DNA of 64,000 bases, taken from Lithobates sylvaticus. Taxonomy: Eukaryota; Chordata; Amphibia; Anura; Ranidae. Below, piece after piece: positions 41,342 through 53,081 of the stretch. The notes below the pieces were generated by a model. It saw nothing but the letters and a program-made list of their open reading frames with translations, was not told where the DNA came from and ran no database searches. Position 1 is the first letter of the stretch. Every line of letters starts with the position of its first letter. A program made the translations under genes and the position numbers. The stretch is taken from positions 86,686,468 through 86,750,467 of the forward strand of contig CM053033.1 in NCBI GenBank assembly GCA_028564925.1, written 5' to 3'.

Positions 41342-42906
41342 CTGCTTAGCGACCACCGGCTGTCAATTGACGGCCAGGCGGCGCTGCTCTCGTGGCGGGA
41401 GGGCGTCATATGACGCCCTCCCCTTCCTGGCCCTCCAGGGAGCGCACGCGTCGCCGGCAGCGCGCGTGCCCGCCGTGTCACTGGGCATCCAATGCGTGTG
41501 CCCGGCGGCCGAGATGTCCGCCGGGGACCCGCGATTGCCTGGTAACACAGCAGGACCGTGGATCTGTGTATGTACACACAGATCCACAGTCCTGTCAGAG
41601 GAGAGGAGACAGTGAAACACAGATCGATCTCCTCCCCTTGTGAATCCCCTCCCCCTACAGTTAGAATCACTCCCAGGGAACATATTAACCCCTTCAGCGC
41701 CCCCTAGTGTTAACCCCTTCCCTGCCAGTCACATTTATACAGTAATCAATGCATTTTTATAGCACAGATCGCTGTATAAATGTGAATGTTTAAACCAATA
41801 GAAAACAGCGCTGGCAATCAGAAAAAGTGATCATATAGGGTTGACTGCATCAATAATGTGTGTGATAAAATAATTTCATATACGTGACATCAAAAAATAG
41901 ATAAATATCCGAAATTGATAAACCAAACAAACTAGTGTGATAAAATTAGAAAGAGATATAAAAAAAATATAAGAAAACATATAGTGTCCAATTAGTGTCC
42001 CAAAAAGCAAAGAATATCTGTGCAAATAATTTCTTTCTTTGGAATGGACTCACCGGGCTGGCAGACAAGCAGAGCAGCAGAGCGGAGGGAAAATCAGCAA
42101 GCAAGCTTAGTTGACAAGCAGACATAAAAGCAAAGCTGGATAGGCAAGCCGGTATGATGAGAGATTCCAGGAAGCGATGGATACACACAGGGCACAGTGA
42201 TGTTCTCAGATAATGTTGCACCGATATGAGAAGAGACCAATATAGTGTAATATTGTCAGAAGCTTTTCAATTTGCGCGCTAGGCGCTACTTACTGGATGC
42301 AGAGAGAATGCAAAATTTTCAGAGAGTACTTGCGTGTTCGCCGCTGAAACAGCGTGCGCTCCGCTATAAATGTGAATGTTCACAAAAATGTGTCAAAAGT
42401 GTCCGATATGTCCGCCGCAATATTGCAGTCACAATAAAAATCGCAGATCACCGCCATTACTAGTTAAAAAAAAATAATAATAAAAAATGCTATAAATCTA
42501 TCCTCTATTTTGAAGGCGCTATAACTTTTGTGCAAACAAATCAATATACGCTTATTGCGATTTTTTTTACCAAAAATATGTAGAAGAATACGTATCGGCC
42601 TAAACTGAGGAAAAAACTTTATTTCATATATTTTTGGGGGATATTTAGTATAGCAAAAAGTAAAAAATATATATATATATTTTTTAAACTTGTGCCTCTT
42701 CTTTTGTTTATAGCGCAAACAAAAAAAAACGCAGAGGTGATCAAATGCCACCAAAAGAAAGCTCTATTTGTGGGAACAAAATGATAACAATTTCATCTGG
42801 GTACAGTGTTGTATGACCACCCAATTGTCATTCAAAATGTGACAGCGCTGAAAGCTGAAAAATGGCTTGGGCAGGAGGGGGGTAAAAATGCACTGTATTG
42901 AGGTGG
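41342..42906 (+). mobile_element. TTAACCACTT-family element, copy with both ends
   Basis: TTAA at 41,338-41,341 and 42,907-42,910 flanks termini CTGCTTAGCGACCACCGG and ATTGAGGTGG. The flanking palindromic element (GTCCCCC / AGAAGGGGGC) is cleanly interrupted, which supports insertion with TTAA duplication. The interior includes GGGGTTAAC-type phrases, an AT-rich part with GATCAAATGCCACCAAAAGA (shared with 47,400 and 53,230), and a nested retroposon-like insertion (41,789-42,364). No transposase. Confidence 0.8.
41789..42364. mobile_element. Retroposon-like insertion with 14-bp duplication
   Basis: This lies between two exact copies of TATAAATGTGAATG (41,775-41,788 and 42,365-42,378) inside the TTAA element. 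AT-rich first half, then GGAATGGACTCACCGGGCTGG and GCAGA-rich sequence. No coding capacity or known SINE head recognised. Confidence 0.6.
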
Positions 42907-43429
42907 TTAAAGAAGGGGGCCCCCAGATCCCAGCCCCCCTATATGAATTGGTATCAGGTACATCGTACCCCTACCCATTCACCTGAAAAAGCTGTGAAAT
43001 GTAAAAAAAAAACAACTAAATGGTTTTTGACAAGTCCTTTATTAATAAAAATAGCTCTGAGCTGCCTTCTCCTGCCGCCGTCCCGGAGCCATCCCGGTGC
43101 CCTCGTCTTCTTCTGCCGCCGTTTTTCCCCCCGGTGCTAGAGATGGCGGCAGAAGAAGACAGCTCAAAGCTATTTTATTAATAAAGGACTTGTCAAAAAA
43201 CATTTTTTTTTTTTAATTAAATGCTTTTTCAGGTGAATGGATAGGGGTACAATGTACCCGATAACCATTCAAATGGGGGGCCGGGATCTGGGGGCCCCCT
43301 TCTTAAAGGAGGGGCTTCCATATTCCGATAAGCTCCCCCGCCCACAGACTCCGACAACCACTGGTCAGGCAAGGTGCTTTGGGGTGGGGGCACAGAGCCA
43401 TGTTAAATACACTGTAGTGTGTTTCTGCA

Positions 43430-44580
43430 AAACTGAAAATGCAGTAAAAAATGCGTAAACCAGGACTTAAAGGGGAACTGCAGCCTGCTCACATAATTTG
43501 TAATAAAAAGATCCTTTACCATTCTAAAGCTTCCCTTCAACCACTTTGCATATTATTTTATATGTAGCAATGGCCCCGACCCTTAAAGGCCTAATGATGA
43601 CCTCCAGAGTCAAGGAAAGCTGACATCCGTCCTTGTAGAGTGGGTTACCAGGCATGGTGGGTGTGATGCAAGAAGAAATGATGGGCATCAGTCACTTTTG
43701 GATGCGAACAAGAGATTTATTGTCTCTTAACAGAACTGTGGGAGAGAGGGTTGGGCCTAGGACACTCTTAGGTAGATGCAATAATAATTGGCAGACTCCG
43801 AGACTTCTATAGGTAGACAGCTATAAAGTGAAAAGCCTCCAGCCGGATAGGATAACACTTCTGTATAGGTAGGACTGCTGTCTCCTATGGCAACTAATCA
43901 TAACTCTTGGTAACACAGAACATTCCTTTACTTATCTCACAGTATCCCACTGTAGATCTTGACTGAGTTCCCAGTCTCTTGCTAGACTTCCAGAAATCTC
44001 TCTCCCCTAAGTCTGGCTGCATCCATTTTAACTGTGGGCAGTTGAAGCTGCTTCCTGTTCACTTCCTGGATTTACACAGACACACAGAGGCATACCTACA
44101 GCTCTGCAGCTTTCATTGGCCCTCTTATGACTCATCCCGCTCCCTTCCTGGAAAACTCTAGCCAGAGTGAGAGAGAGAGAGCTGTGCATTATGTCATAAG
44201 CCTAGGCTAATGACCAGTCAAGAAACAGGAAGTAGGCTGTATAAGGTATTTACTGGCAGAAAAAAAAAAGTTTTACTATCCAAAGGTAAAACAACAAGGG
44301 CAGAAGATTTAATAGATGGAAAGTTGAAAAAATTACTGAAGGCCGCTTTAAGGAGTGCACAGCAGCAATACAATCCAACAACACCTGTTCTTAATAGGCC
44401 GAATACTGCTGGAAAAAGGAACCTGCACAATGTTTCAGCAACTATCCTAAAGATCCAGCCTGGAACATAGTAAATGGAGGACTAAAAACATCATGGCCCT
44501 GAGAGATAAACTGAAATAGCAGCTCAGAACAGACCTGAATTAAAGGCTGAACTTTGCTAAGGGGGAATCTTCCCTCAACA
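43430..44580. other. Unassigned accessory DNA with LTR-like part
   Basis: A TTAA-type MITE start, TTAAAGGGGAACTGCAGCC, is at 43,467. On the minus strand 44,230-43,640 resembles a solo LTR: it ends with GACAATAAATCTCTTG (polyadenylation-like) near 43,710-43,725. No pair was found. The open frame at 44,210-44,470 (Lys-rich, no domain) is not convincing as a gene. Confidence 0.35.
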
Positions 44581-44582
44581 GC

Positions 44583-45790
44583 TTGCGGGCACACCTAGTA
44601 AATCAGTCATTCAAAGAAGGGTTTGTTCTAATCACCCTCAAGCAAGGCATCATCAAACCACTGGTAAAGAAACCCAACCTCGACCCCAAAGATCCTAACT
44701 ATTGCAGACCGGTAACAAGCCTGAACACCATCTCCAAGATTATGGAGAAAGCAGTATTACAACAGCTACAACTCCACCTGGACACACACAAACTCTTGGA
44801 CCCACTGCAATCAGGCTTCTGCCCAGGCCATGGCACAGAAACGGCACTTTTAAAAATATGGGACGACGCCCTGGAAGCAGCTGATGACGGAAAATCGTGT
44901 CTCTTGGTACTGCTGGACCTTAGCGCAGTGTTCGACACAGTGGACCACAATACTCTTCTCATCCGCCTCAAAGAGTTACAGATTTAGATCTTCCATGGTT
45001 CGCTTCCTTCTTAGGAAATCGGTCGCAGACAGTGAAACTAGGAGTCTTCACTTCCGAAACCCGGGCAATTTCTTATGGAGTCCCTCAAGGATCACCCTTG
45101 TCACCAGTACTCTTCAACATTTACATCCGTCCACTCTTCAAAATCATCAGCAAATCGGATCTGTGCTTCCACTCATACGCTGACGACACTCAACTTTACT
45201 TTTGCATCCCTGGACAAAAAGACCAATACCAGAAACTAGAAAAATGTCTCTCATTGATAGATGACTGGATGACCACTAGCTCCCTCAAACTCAATGGATC
45301 GAAAACAGAGCTTCTCAACGCAAACCGAAATAAAAAAAACTAAGACCCCATGGACACCTCCCACCATCCTTGGACAGACCATCCTTCCAAGCACCAAAGC
45401 CAAAAGCCTCGGAGTCATCTTTGACTCAGAGATGACTATGGATGCACAAATAGGATCAGTAGTCAGTGGATCCCGCCATCTTCTCCGCCTGCTACGCAGA
45501 CTCATCCCCTTCATTCCAGAAAAGGAGAAAGCAGTAGTAGTTGGAACAATCATCAATTTGCGACTCGACTACGCAAATTCCCTCTACATAGGACTACCTA
45601 ATTACCAGATTGCACGCCCCCAAGGAGTTTGGACGCCTTCAAGTCGTCCAAAACACAGCTGCAAGACTAGTCACGGGAAAGAAACCCTGGGAATCCATAT
45701 CTCCTTCCCTAAGGACCCTCCATTGGCTAACGCTAAAGGATAGGATCACATTCAAGACCCTCTGCCTCACCCACAAATGTACACAAGGAA
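44583..45790 (+). pseudogene. L2/CR1-type LINE fragment, reverse transcriptase
   Basis: A second copy of the family at 30,458-34,540, on the plus strand and truncated at both ends. Readable pieces: VNQSFKEGFVLITLKQGII, CRPVTSLNTISKIMEKAV, LLVLLDLSAVFDTVDHNTLL, SYGVPQGSPLSPVLFNIY, HSYADDTQLYFCIPG and LVTGKKPWESISPSLRTLHW. Several frame changes (near 44,985, 45,340 and 45,610) break it. It stops at ACACAAGGA, where an LTR begins, so the LTR insertion or a deletion removed its 3' end. Confidence 0.85.
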
Positions 45791-45792
45791 AC

Positions 45793-46168
45793 TGTCAGGA
45801 ACAGTGTTATTGCTTGGATCGCCTGCTGGTGTCACTGTTTCTTTCGGCATCAAAGGGTGCAGTTCTGGTGGCCACCAGCGGGGGTCTCCCAGCAGATGGA
45901 CATTCTAGTGATCAAGCTGCACCTGATGTGGAACTGCTGGGAGTATATAAGCCCGTCCTTCACTAAGGCTCAGTGCTTCAGAATTCCTTCCTGCAAGCCT
46001 TGTCCCGGCCTGATCTGATCCGTTGCCTGAAACCTGTTCCTGATCTGCTTCCTGCCCTGTCCTGGACTCTGTTTCCTATACCTGGTTCCTGAGACTTGTC
46101 CCCTGATTCCTGCCTTGGCTTCCCCTTGGTTCCCAGTTCCCAAGTGTAGCTGATCTGGTTGTTGGTAG
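45793..46168 (+). repeat. Gypsy-like solo or truncated LTR
   Basis: This starts TGTCAGGAACAGTG and holds a TATA box (GAGTATATAAGCCC at about 45,942-45,955), followed by a C/T-rich R-U5-like part with CCTGTTCCTGATCTGC repeats. No coding part adjoins. It is a remnant of an LTR element. Confidence 0.55.
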
Positions 46169-46169
46169 A

Positions 46170-46545
46170 AATGGGCACCATCAAAAAATTTGTTTTGTTT
46201 CCATCCATTTCGTACGGAAAAAAAAAGACGTATTTCGTGTCCGAAATTTCGTACGAAATACCAATTTTCGTTAGATTCGTAAACTTTTCGTTAAAATAAG
46301 GAAAGTTCGTTATGGTGAATTTATCATTTTGAGGGGTTCCCACTATCCCTGTGCTGTGCTTACTTCCTGGGTTTTTAACTTTTAGGTTCGTTAACTTTTC
46401 GTAACAATTACGAATTTTCGTTATGAATTTGGATCCGAAATTCGTAAACGAAATGTCATTTTTCGTACGGAATTCGTATGTATAAAAATTAGTATTTTGG
46501 ATTTGTACGAATGTACGAATTTCTGTAAATTCGTACGAATTATTA
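46170..46545. mobile_element. MITE rich in TTCGTACGAAA palindromes
   Basis: Starts GAAATGGGCACCATC and contains at least ten variants of TTCGTACGAAA, TTCGTTA and ACGAAAT in both orientations. It lies between two LTR pieces. The family recurs in frogs. Superfamily not determined. Confidence 0.55.
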
Positions 46546-46622
46546 TGTCAGGAGTCAGCGGCTAAGGAGACCAGATCTATGTAGCTACACATGAAAACTG
46601 AGACCAAACAATGTGGATATCC
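46546..46622. repeat. LTR fragment, same family as 38,487-38,986
   Basis: GCTAAGGAGACCAGATCTAT and ATGTGGATATCCTTAA are shared with 38,503-38,575. Cut at the right by a TTAACCACTT-family element. Confidence 0.75.
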
Positions 46623-46626
46623 TTAA

Positions 46627-47545
46627 CCACTTCCTGCCCGCCATATAGCAATATGACATGCGCAAAGTGGTTAAGTTATCCTGACTGGTTGTCATATGAT
46701 GTACAGCAGGATAAGCCGCTAGCGCGCCAAACGGTGGTGTGTTGTGTCACTCTGACACACCGCAACTCCGATACTGGTAAAGAGCCTCTGAGGTAGGCTC
46801 TTTACCACGTGATCAGTTGTGACCAATCACAGCTGATCACAGTGTAAACAGGAAGAGCCGTATATCGGCTTTTCCTCCACTCGCACTGACAGGCGCGAGT
46901 AGAGGAGAGCTGAGCGGCTGCTCTCCTGACAGGGGGGGGGGGTCTGTGCTGATAATCAGTGCATTGATTATCAGTGCAGACCCATCGAGGATGCCCACCC
47001 AGGACCACCAGGGATGCCCACCCAGGACCACCAGGGATGCCCATCAGTGCCAAATAGGGATGGCACTCTGTGCCCATCAGTGATGCCTGCCAGTGCCCCC
47101 AGATCATGAGTGCCACCTATCAGTGCCCATCAGTGCTGCTTATCAGTGCCCGTCAGTGCTGCTTATCAGTGCCACCTATCAGTGCCCATCAGTGCTGCAT
47201 ATAAGTGCCTTATTATCAGTGCCCATCAGTGCCACCTCATCAGTGCCAATCAGTACAGCCTCATCAGTGCCCATCAGTGAAGGAGAAAACTTTCTTATTT
47301 ACAACATTTTGTAAAAGAAACAAAGAAAAAACGTTTTTTCTCCTTCACAATTTTCAGTCTTTTTTTATTTGTAGAGCAAAAAAAAAAAAAACCCCAGTGG
47401 TGATCAAATACCACCAAAAGAAAGCTCTATTTGTGGGAAAATAATGATGAAAATGTGGTTTGGGTACAGCGTCGCATGACCGCGTAATTGTCATTCAAAA
47501 TGTGATAGCACTGAAAGCTGAAAATTAGTCTGGGCAGGAAGGTCT
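46627..47545 (+). mobile_element. TTAACCACTT-family element with minisatellite
   Basis: Left terminus TTAACCACTTCCTGCCCGCC at 46,623. Interior includes AAAGAGCCTCTGAGGTAGGC hairpin sequence, a poly-G tract, and a minisatellite of TATCAGTGCCCATCAGTGC-type units at 46,985-47,280. Then GATCAAATACCACCAAAAGA and CTGGGCAGGAAGG near the usual right part. The right TTAA terminus is not clear. Confidence 0.65.
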
Positions 47546-47659
47546 ATAAGTGCTGTTTTTGAATGCCTTATACCTACATCCTCTCTATCCCAATCTGTTC
47601 ATTAGTAAACACACAATATATACAATTACAATTACATAATTATATTGAACCATAATTAA

Positions 47660-48200
47660 CCACTTAACAACCGGCCCATAGCCGAATGACGGCTACAGGG
47701 CGGTTGCTTAACTCTGGGAGGGCATACAGTGACGTCCTCCCAGAATTCCGCTCTCGCGCGCCCCCTGGGGAGCGCACTCGAGAACATCCGTGATGGATCA
47801 TCGCGACCATTTACCACGTGATCGCTCCATCAAATGACGGTTCCTCTCAAACCGGTTCCTCTCTCCTCTCTCTGTACCGATCGGTACAGTGTGAGTGGAG
47901 AGGGGGAGGGATCAGTGGCAGCAGCGCTGTGGGCGGGATCTGTAGTGCCCACAGCGCTGCTCTGCAGTCACCACCGATCCATCCATCCATGCTCAGCCAT
48001 CCCTCCATACTCTGCAGCCATACTCGGCTGTACTCGGCCTCTGTATGTGGCCAGGCTGTGGAAGTCTCACACATGTGGTATCGCCGTACTCAGGAGGAGT
48101 AGGAAAATCTATTTTGGGGTGTCATTTTTGGTATGTACATGCTATGTGTTAGAAATATTGTATAAATGGACAACTTTGTGTTAAAAAAAAAAAATGCGTT
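47660..48200 (+). mobile_element. TTAACCACTT-family element, left part
   Basis: Starts TTAACCACTTAACAACCGGC at 47,656 and holds GGGCGGTTGCTTAACTCTGG, CCGATCGGTACAG and a later ATGTGGTATCGCCGTACTCA. It is cut at 48,201 where another copy of the same family starts. Confidence 0.65.
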
Positions 48201-48204
48201 TTAA

Positions 48205-50232
48205 CCACTTCCCGCCTGCCGGCCGTCATATGACGTCCTTGACTTTGTGTGGGGATATCTGAATGATGCCTGCAGCTACAGGCATCATTCAGATATCAGC
48301 TTTTTCAGCCGGCGATTCCCTGCACCATGAGATTGATCATAAAGGCTGTTCCACTGCTTGATCGTTCTTACGGGAGGCGTCTTTCGGTGCTTCTACCGGC
48401 TCACCGCTACGATCAAAGCCAGGATCGTTTTTTTTATTTTTTATTTCAGGCTTTCCAGCCTAGAGGTGAGATGTGGGGTCTTATTGACCCCATATCTCAC
48501 TGTAAAGAGGACCCGTCATGCCATATTCCTATTACAAGGGATGTTTACATTCATTGTAATAGGAATAAAAGTGATCAAAATTTTTTTTGGGGGGAACAAA
48601 GTGTCAAACTAAAATAAATAAAGTAAAATGAACAAAAAAAAAAAAAAATTTAAAGTGCCCCTGTCCCTGTGTGCTCGCATGCAGAAGCGAACGCATACGT
48701 AAGTCATGCCCACATATGAAAACGGTGTTCAAACCATACATGTGAGGTATCGCTGCGAACGTTAGATTGAGAACAATAATTTTGGCCCTAGACCTCCTCT
48801 GTAACTCAAAACATGTAACCAGTAAAAAAATTTAAAACGTTGCCTATGGGGATTTTTAAGTAGCGAAGTTTGGCATCATTCCACGAGTGTGTGCAATTTT
48901 GAAGGGTGACATGTTAGGTATCTATTTACTCGGCGTAACTTCATCCTTCACATTATGAAAAAACATTGGGCTAACTTTACGGTTTTATTTTTTGTAAAGC
49001 ACAAAACATTTTTTTTTTTTCCCGTTCGAAAAATTGCTGCGCAAGTACCGTGTGAGATAAAAAGTTGCAACGACTGCCATTGTATTCTCTAGGGTCTTTG
49101 CTAAAAAAAACATATATAATGTTTTGGGGTTCTATGTAATTTTCTAGCGAATAAATGATGATTTTTACATGTAGGAGAGAAGTTTCAGAATTAGCCAAAT
49201 GTTGGGCCTCTGTATGTGGCCAAGCTGTATAAAAGTCTCACAAATGTGGTATCATAGCAGAATGTGTTTTGGGGTGTAATTTGTGGTATGCATATGCTGT
49301 GTGTGATAAATAACCTGCCAATATGAAAACTTTGTGGAAAAAAAAGAAAAAGAAAAAAAAAATCTTGATTTTGCAAAGAATTGTGGGAAAAAATGACAAC
49401 TTCAAAAAACTCACCATGCCTCTTTCTAAATACCTTGGAATATCTTCTTTCCAAAAGGGGTCATTTGGGGGTATTTGTACTTTTCTGGCATGTTAGGGAC
49501 TCAAGAAATAAGTTAGGGCTCTTTCACACGGGGCGGATCAGTGCTGATCCGCCCAGTGGATATCCGCTTGCTCAGCGGGGATCGCCGGAGCGATCTCCGC
49601 TGAGCAGGAAGATGACAGGTCCGTCTCTGCACTCTGTGCAGGGACGGGCCTGTCAGAGCGCCGCTCTCCCTTATGGAGATCGGGTGACGATGGACCATAG
49701 AATCCGTCGTCATCCGATCTGCTCTGCAGAAAGATGGAAAAATAGAGTTTTCCTCCGTCTGCAGAAACGGACCATAGCTGACACCCGCTATCCCATAGGG
49801 ATACATGTATGTCCGTTTTTCATCCGAAAACGGAAGGATGAAAAACGGACATACGGACCGTCCGTGTGAAAGGGGCCATAGGCTGTTAGTACTTTAGGTG
49901 TGATCAATTTTCAGATATTGGCACCATAGCTTGTGGACTCTAACTTTCACAAAGACCAAATAATAAACCCCAATTTGTACTTATTTTTACCAAAGATATG
50001 TAGCAGTATAAATTTTGGCCAAAATCATCTTTATCTCATCATATCATTTTTACAGAATTTTCTGTATTTTTTTCTTTTAGAGCGCAAAAAATTAAAAACC
50101 CAAAGGTGATTAAATATGTGAAAAAAAGGACAAAAATTTCATATGGGTAATTGTCATTCAAAATGTGAGAGCACCGAAAGCTGAAAATTGGTCTGGTTAT
50201 TAAGGGTGTTTAGGTGCCCAGTGGTCAAATGG
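48205..50232 (+). mobile_element. TTAACCACTT-family element, long copy
   Basis: TTAA at 48,201-48,204 and 50,233-50,236, with CCACTTCCCGCCTGCCGGCC at the left and a decayed AGTGGTCAAATGG right end. The inside has a 28-bp-class hairpin (GATATCTGAATGATGCC / GGCATCATTCAGATATC, 48,255-48,296), TATCGCTGCGAACGTTAG and GATTAAATATGTGAAA. A MITE sits at 49,516-49,877. No transposase frame. Confidence 0.7.
49516..49877. mobile_element. MITE with GGGCTCTTTCACAC termini, copy 1
   Basis: The termini GGGCTCTTTCACACGGGGCG and CCGTGTGAAAGGGGCC are inverted repeats. It contains GATCCGCC and CGGATGA variants throughout. Flanks TTA and ATA. Relative of 58,241-58,610. No gene. Confidence 0.75.
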
Positions 50233-50289
50233 TTAAAACTTCACTTATATCTGAATGTGTTAAATTCATATTGTTAATACTAAAATCCC

Positions 50290-50815
50290 CTTCTGAAACA
50301 CACAGGAATTTTTAGTGGGACTGCGACATTGCGGCAGACAAATCTGACACTGACACTTTGAGGACCAGTGACACCAATACATAAAAATGCACTGATTACT
50401 GTATAAATGGCACTGGCAGGGAAGGGGTTAACACCAGGGGCGATCACAGGGTTAAATGTTCCCTAGGGAGGTGTTTACTAACTATGTGGGGCATTGTCAC
50501 ACTGAAGGAAAAGAGAGATCCGTGATTCAGCTTAGCTGAATCACAAGATCTCTCTTTCCCTTCCTGACAGATCCGCCGTTTGCCTTGTTTACACAGGCAG
50601 ACGGCTGATCCGTCCCTCCTGTGAACGATCGGGCAGATCTCGCCGGCTGGACCCACTGATTGGCTCTCACTGTGTCAAATCACAGCGGAAGCAGTGTGCC
50701 AGCAGCGGCATACGCATCCCCTAAACCGCGTGCGCAAAAACATGTACAAATACGTGATTTTGCGCAGCTGGGACACTCTGCCACAGTAAATGTACGTGGG
50801 GCGGTCCAGAAGCGG
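50290..50815 (+). mobile_element. TTAACCACTT-family element, right part
   Basis: AGTGGGACTGCGACATTG, GGCAGGGAAGGGGTTAACAC and CCCTAGGGAGGTGTTT match 53,570-53,750 in order. The right end is AGAAGCGG followed by TTAA at 50,816. The left part is missing. Confidence 0.65.
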
Positions 50816-50819
50816 TTAA

Positions 50820-51540
50820 TATATATTGTCTGTGGTGGATCAGTGGAAACACTTGAGAGTGCGAGTGGCAGTTTGTTGCCTTGGCAATTAGGCACTTGTT
50901 TTATTTTGGGAGAAGTCAATTTGACATATTTTATTTTTTAATCAGTGATCGCGCTGATTGTTACATTATTTTAGCTACCCTATGCAAAAAAAAGCATGAA
51001 AAAACTCACATGTGCACAATGGGCAGCTGTTAATGGGGCCTAAGGCTGGTAATTACCTCAGAACAAGTGTCAGCCCTAGGTGGCTTATTCCTCTGTCAGA
51101 GGACTACAGGTGGCTCAGCGGCTGCTGCTATGGAGTTAAGCCATGCTGGGACTTCCAGTACCTCAGTGAACCAGAAATATATTTTGTGTTGTCCTTCACA
51201 CTTGTGCCCATTACAGGAAGTAGTTTACCTTCAGCCTCCATTTTATCTTCCCTCACAAAATTCTCCTCACACTGATTTCACCTCACAGAAGGCCAGGTCT
51301 TCGCCCCTCCACTTAGCCACACCCCCTTCATATTGGCCTGCAGCAAGTATGTTGAACTGAGGTAGCAGTAACAGTGTTTGCCTCACATATTCTAACTCAC
51401 TTAGCAACAGGACAGTTATTGGTTGCTGGGGGTATATAAAGGCCTATAGTCAGAGCTTTCATACTGGCTTATTCTTTCCATTGGTGTGCTCAACTAGGGT
51501 GAAGCCTAGCCAATAAAAATGGAGCTTGCTGACAATGTAG
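50820..51540. other. Unassigned stretch with TATA-like promoter
   Basis: No gene is seen. GGGGGTATATAAAGGCC at about 51,428-51,444 is a strong TATA box context on the plus strand; with TGTTGAACTGAGG upstream it could be a solo LTR or a MITE. Short frames here lack domains. Confidence 0.35.
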
Positions 51541-51544
51541 TTAA

Positions 51545-52675
51545 AGTGTATGTAGAGTCAATTCACATTTTGGAAAAGGTATGGACTTAAAATAGCACTA
51601 AAGGCAAAACTTTGTTTTCATTTTGGACAGAGTGAGGGAAGGTAACCCCAGTCAATTGTTTGCCATCGGTGTACCATTGAGTAGATTTTCTTTCACTTCC
51701 TGTCCCATAACCAAAACAGGAAGCGAGAGGAAATCCCTCCAAAGTAAGAGAATCCCTGGGTGTCGCTAGGGTCATGGGAACGAGTGTTCCCATTGAAAGA
51801 GTTCCCCTCTATTTCTGTTTTGGTATCAGCCCAAAGTTTGATGTTTTCCTTGACTTTCACTTTATGTGATAATAGTAAACAGGACAAACTGAGAGGGTGA
51901 ATCTCCCGAATGGGGGCACAGCTATAAAAACTGACAGGTGTTAAACTCCCTCTCTGCTCTAGCTATAATTAAAAACTGTCCTGTTGGGGAGATTTCCTTT
52001 CACATCCTGTCCCATAGAAACACCAGGAAGTAAAAGGACAGTTCTCCAAATAAAAGGGATATCAGTTCTTAGGCCCCCTTCATATGGGGGCCTAAGAACC
52101 ACTAACTTATGATCTGGATTTGTCAGCAGTAGTAAGCCTGTGATTAAAAGGCGATCAGGAGGTCACATGCAACTCCCAGACACCGGTTTGAAAAGGGATT
52201 TCACACTAAAATCCCACTAGGCCACACTGCAACTGCATCCATTAGACATGGTAGTGGTGCTGCCCTATTCACTTCTATAGAGCACATTGGCAGACAGTAT
52301 TGCCTGCTGAACACAACTTACCCACTTTGTTAACTGCTCTGCAAAGCCTGGGGGCCATAACAATGTTCATGGTGCCATTTGGTGGCCTTTGCTGGGATTT
52401 GATAGGATAAAACAAACGACTCGACTCACTGATTTTACCGCACCTACAATGCCCATGTGGCTTTTGTCACCAGATAAAAGTTCACTTCAGAGAATTTCCC
52501 CTCTCCTTCTGTTCATGACAACTGTATACTTTTCTGTCCTAGTAACAGTGGTCACCAGGACAAACAGAAAGGTGAATCTTTCCACAGGGGACTCCGACAG
52601 CAATAACAAGCTGACAGAGATTTCAACCCCTCGCACCCCATCCAGTTTTAACAGAGCTTTGGCTTCACAAACACT
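51545..52675. mobile_element. TTAA-flanked element with AAAGTGT termini
   Basis: TTAA at 51,541 and 52,676 adjoins left AAGTGTATGTAGAGTC and right CAAACACTT (complement AAGTGTTTG). Inside are paired half-copies: CTTTCACTTCCTGTCCCATA at 51,690 and CTTTCACATCCTGTCCCATA at 51,998. A 14-bp perfect hairpin GTTCTTAGGCCCCC / GGGGGCCTAAGAAC lies at 52,065-52,078 and 52,086-52,099. No gene. Confidence 0.6.
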
Positions 52676-52939
52676 TTAATAAGAAAAGATTTTAGAACTT
52701 GTCATTTTTTCTCAGAACGTGCAATTGGAGGGGGGAACCCCACGATTAAGCCGCATTTTTACCACTCTTCAACTGCTCAATCTTTAGCTGGAAGGCATCA
52801 GCCAGGGGTGTACACATGCAGCAGCCACAATGCTTTGCTTCATGGCTGTGGCAGAAATTATCAAGTCAATGGGGTAGCGCTGCAACTGCCCTGCAACCAC
52901 ACACAGCGCATGTGGTTGCAGCATGGTTGTCTAGTATCT

Positions 52940-53050
52940 AGGGCAGTGATGGCAAACCTTGGCACCCCAGATGTTTTGGAACTACATTTCCCATAATGCA
53001 CAACACTGCAGCGTGCATGAACATCATGGGAAATGTAGTTCCAAAACTAA
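52940..53050. mobile_element. Short hairpin MITE (GGAACTACATTTCCC)
   Basis: GTTTTGGAACTACATTTCCC (from 52,973) and GGGAAATGTAGTTCCAAAAC (to 53,048) are inverted repeats around a 35-bp centre, next to GGCAGTGATGGCAAACCTTGG. This is a style of hAT-derived repeat widespread in vertebrates. Confidence 0.6.
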
Positions 53051-53081
53051 TACTGATGCGTGAACATTTTTTTTACCTCAA

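Larger units (their letters stand above)
41030..43425. mobile_element. GC-rich palindromic element, interrupted
   Basis: Sequence is roughly symmetrical about 43,110: TTTATTAATAAAAATAGCTC and GAGCTATTTT...TTAATAAAG near the centre, then TACCCCTACCCATTCACCT, GGGGGCCCCCAGATCC and the Pro/Gly-rich outer parts in inverse order. The left arm is cut by a TTAA element at 41,342-42,906. Upstream (40,720-41,030) is unassigned sequence with GGAACCGCACCAGAAATGC. No gene. Confidence 0.6.

Noticed and set aside
44210-44470. 86-codon Lys-rich frame as a host exon
   Set aside because: No known domain, no convincing splice context, and it sits between repeat remnants.
46623-46674. A 44-bp mini-transposon between two TTAA sites
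   Set aside because: The second TTAA corresponds to interior sequence (CGGTTGCTTAACTC) of other copies of the family, so it is not a terminus.
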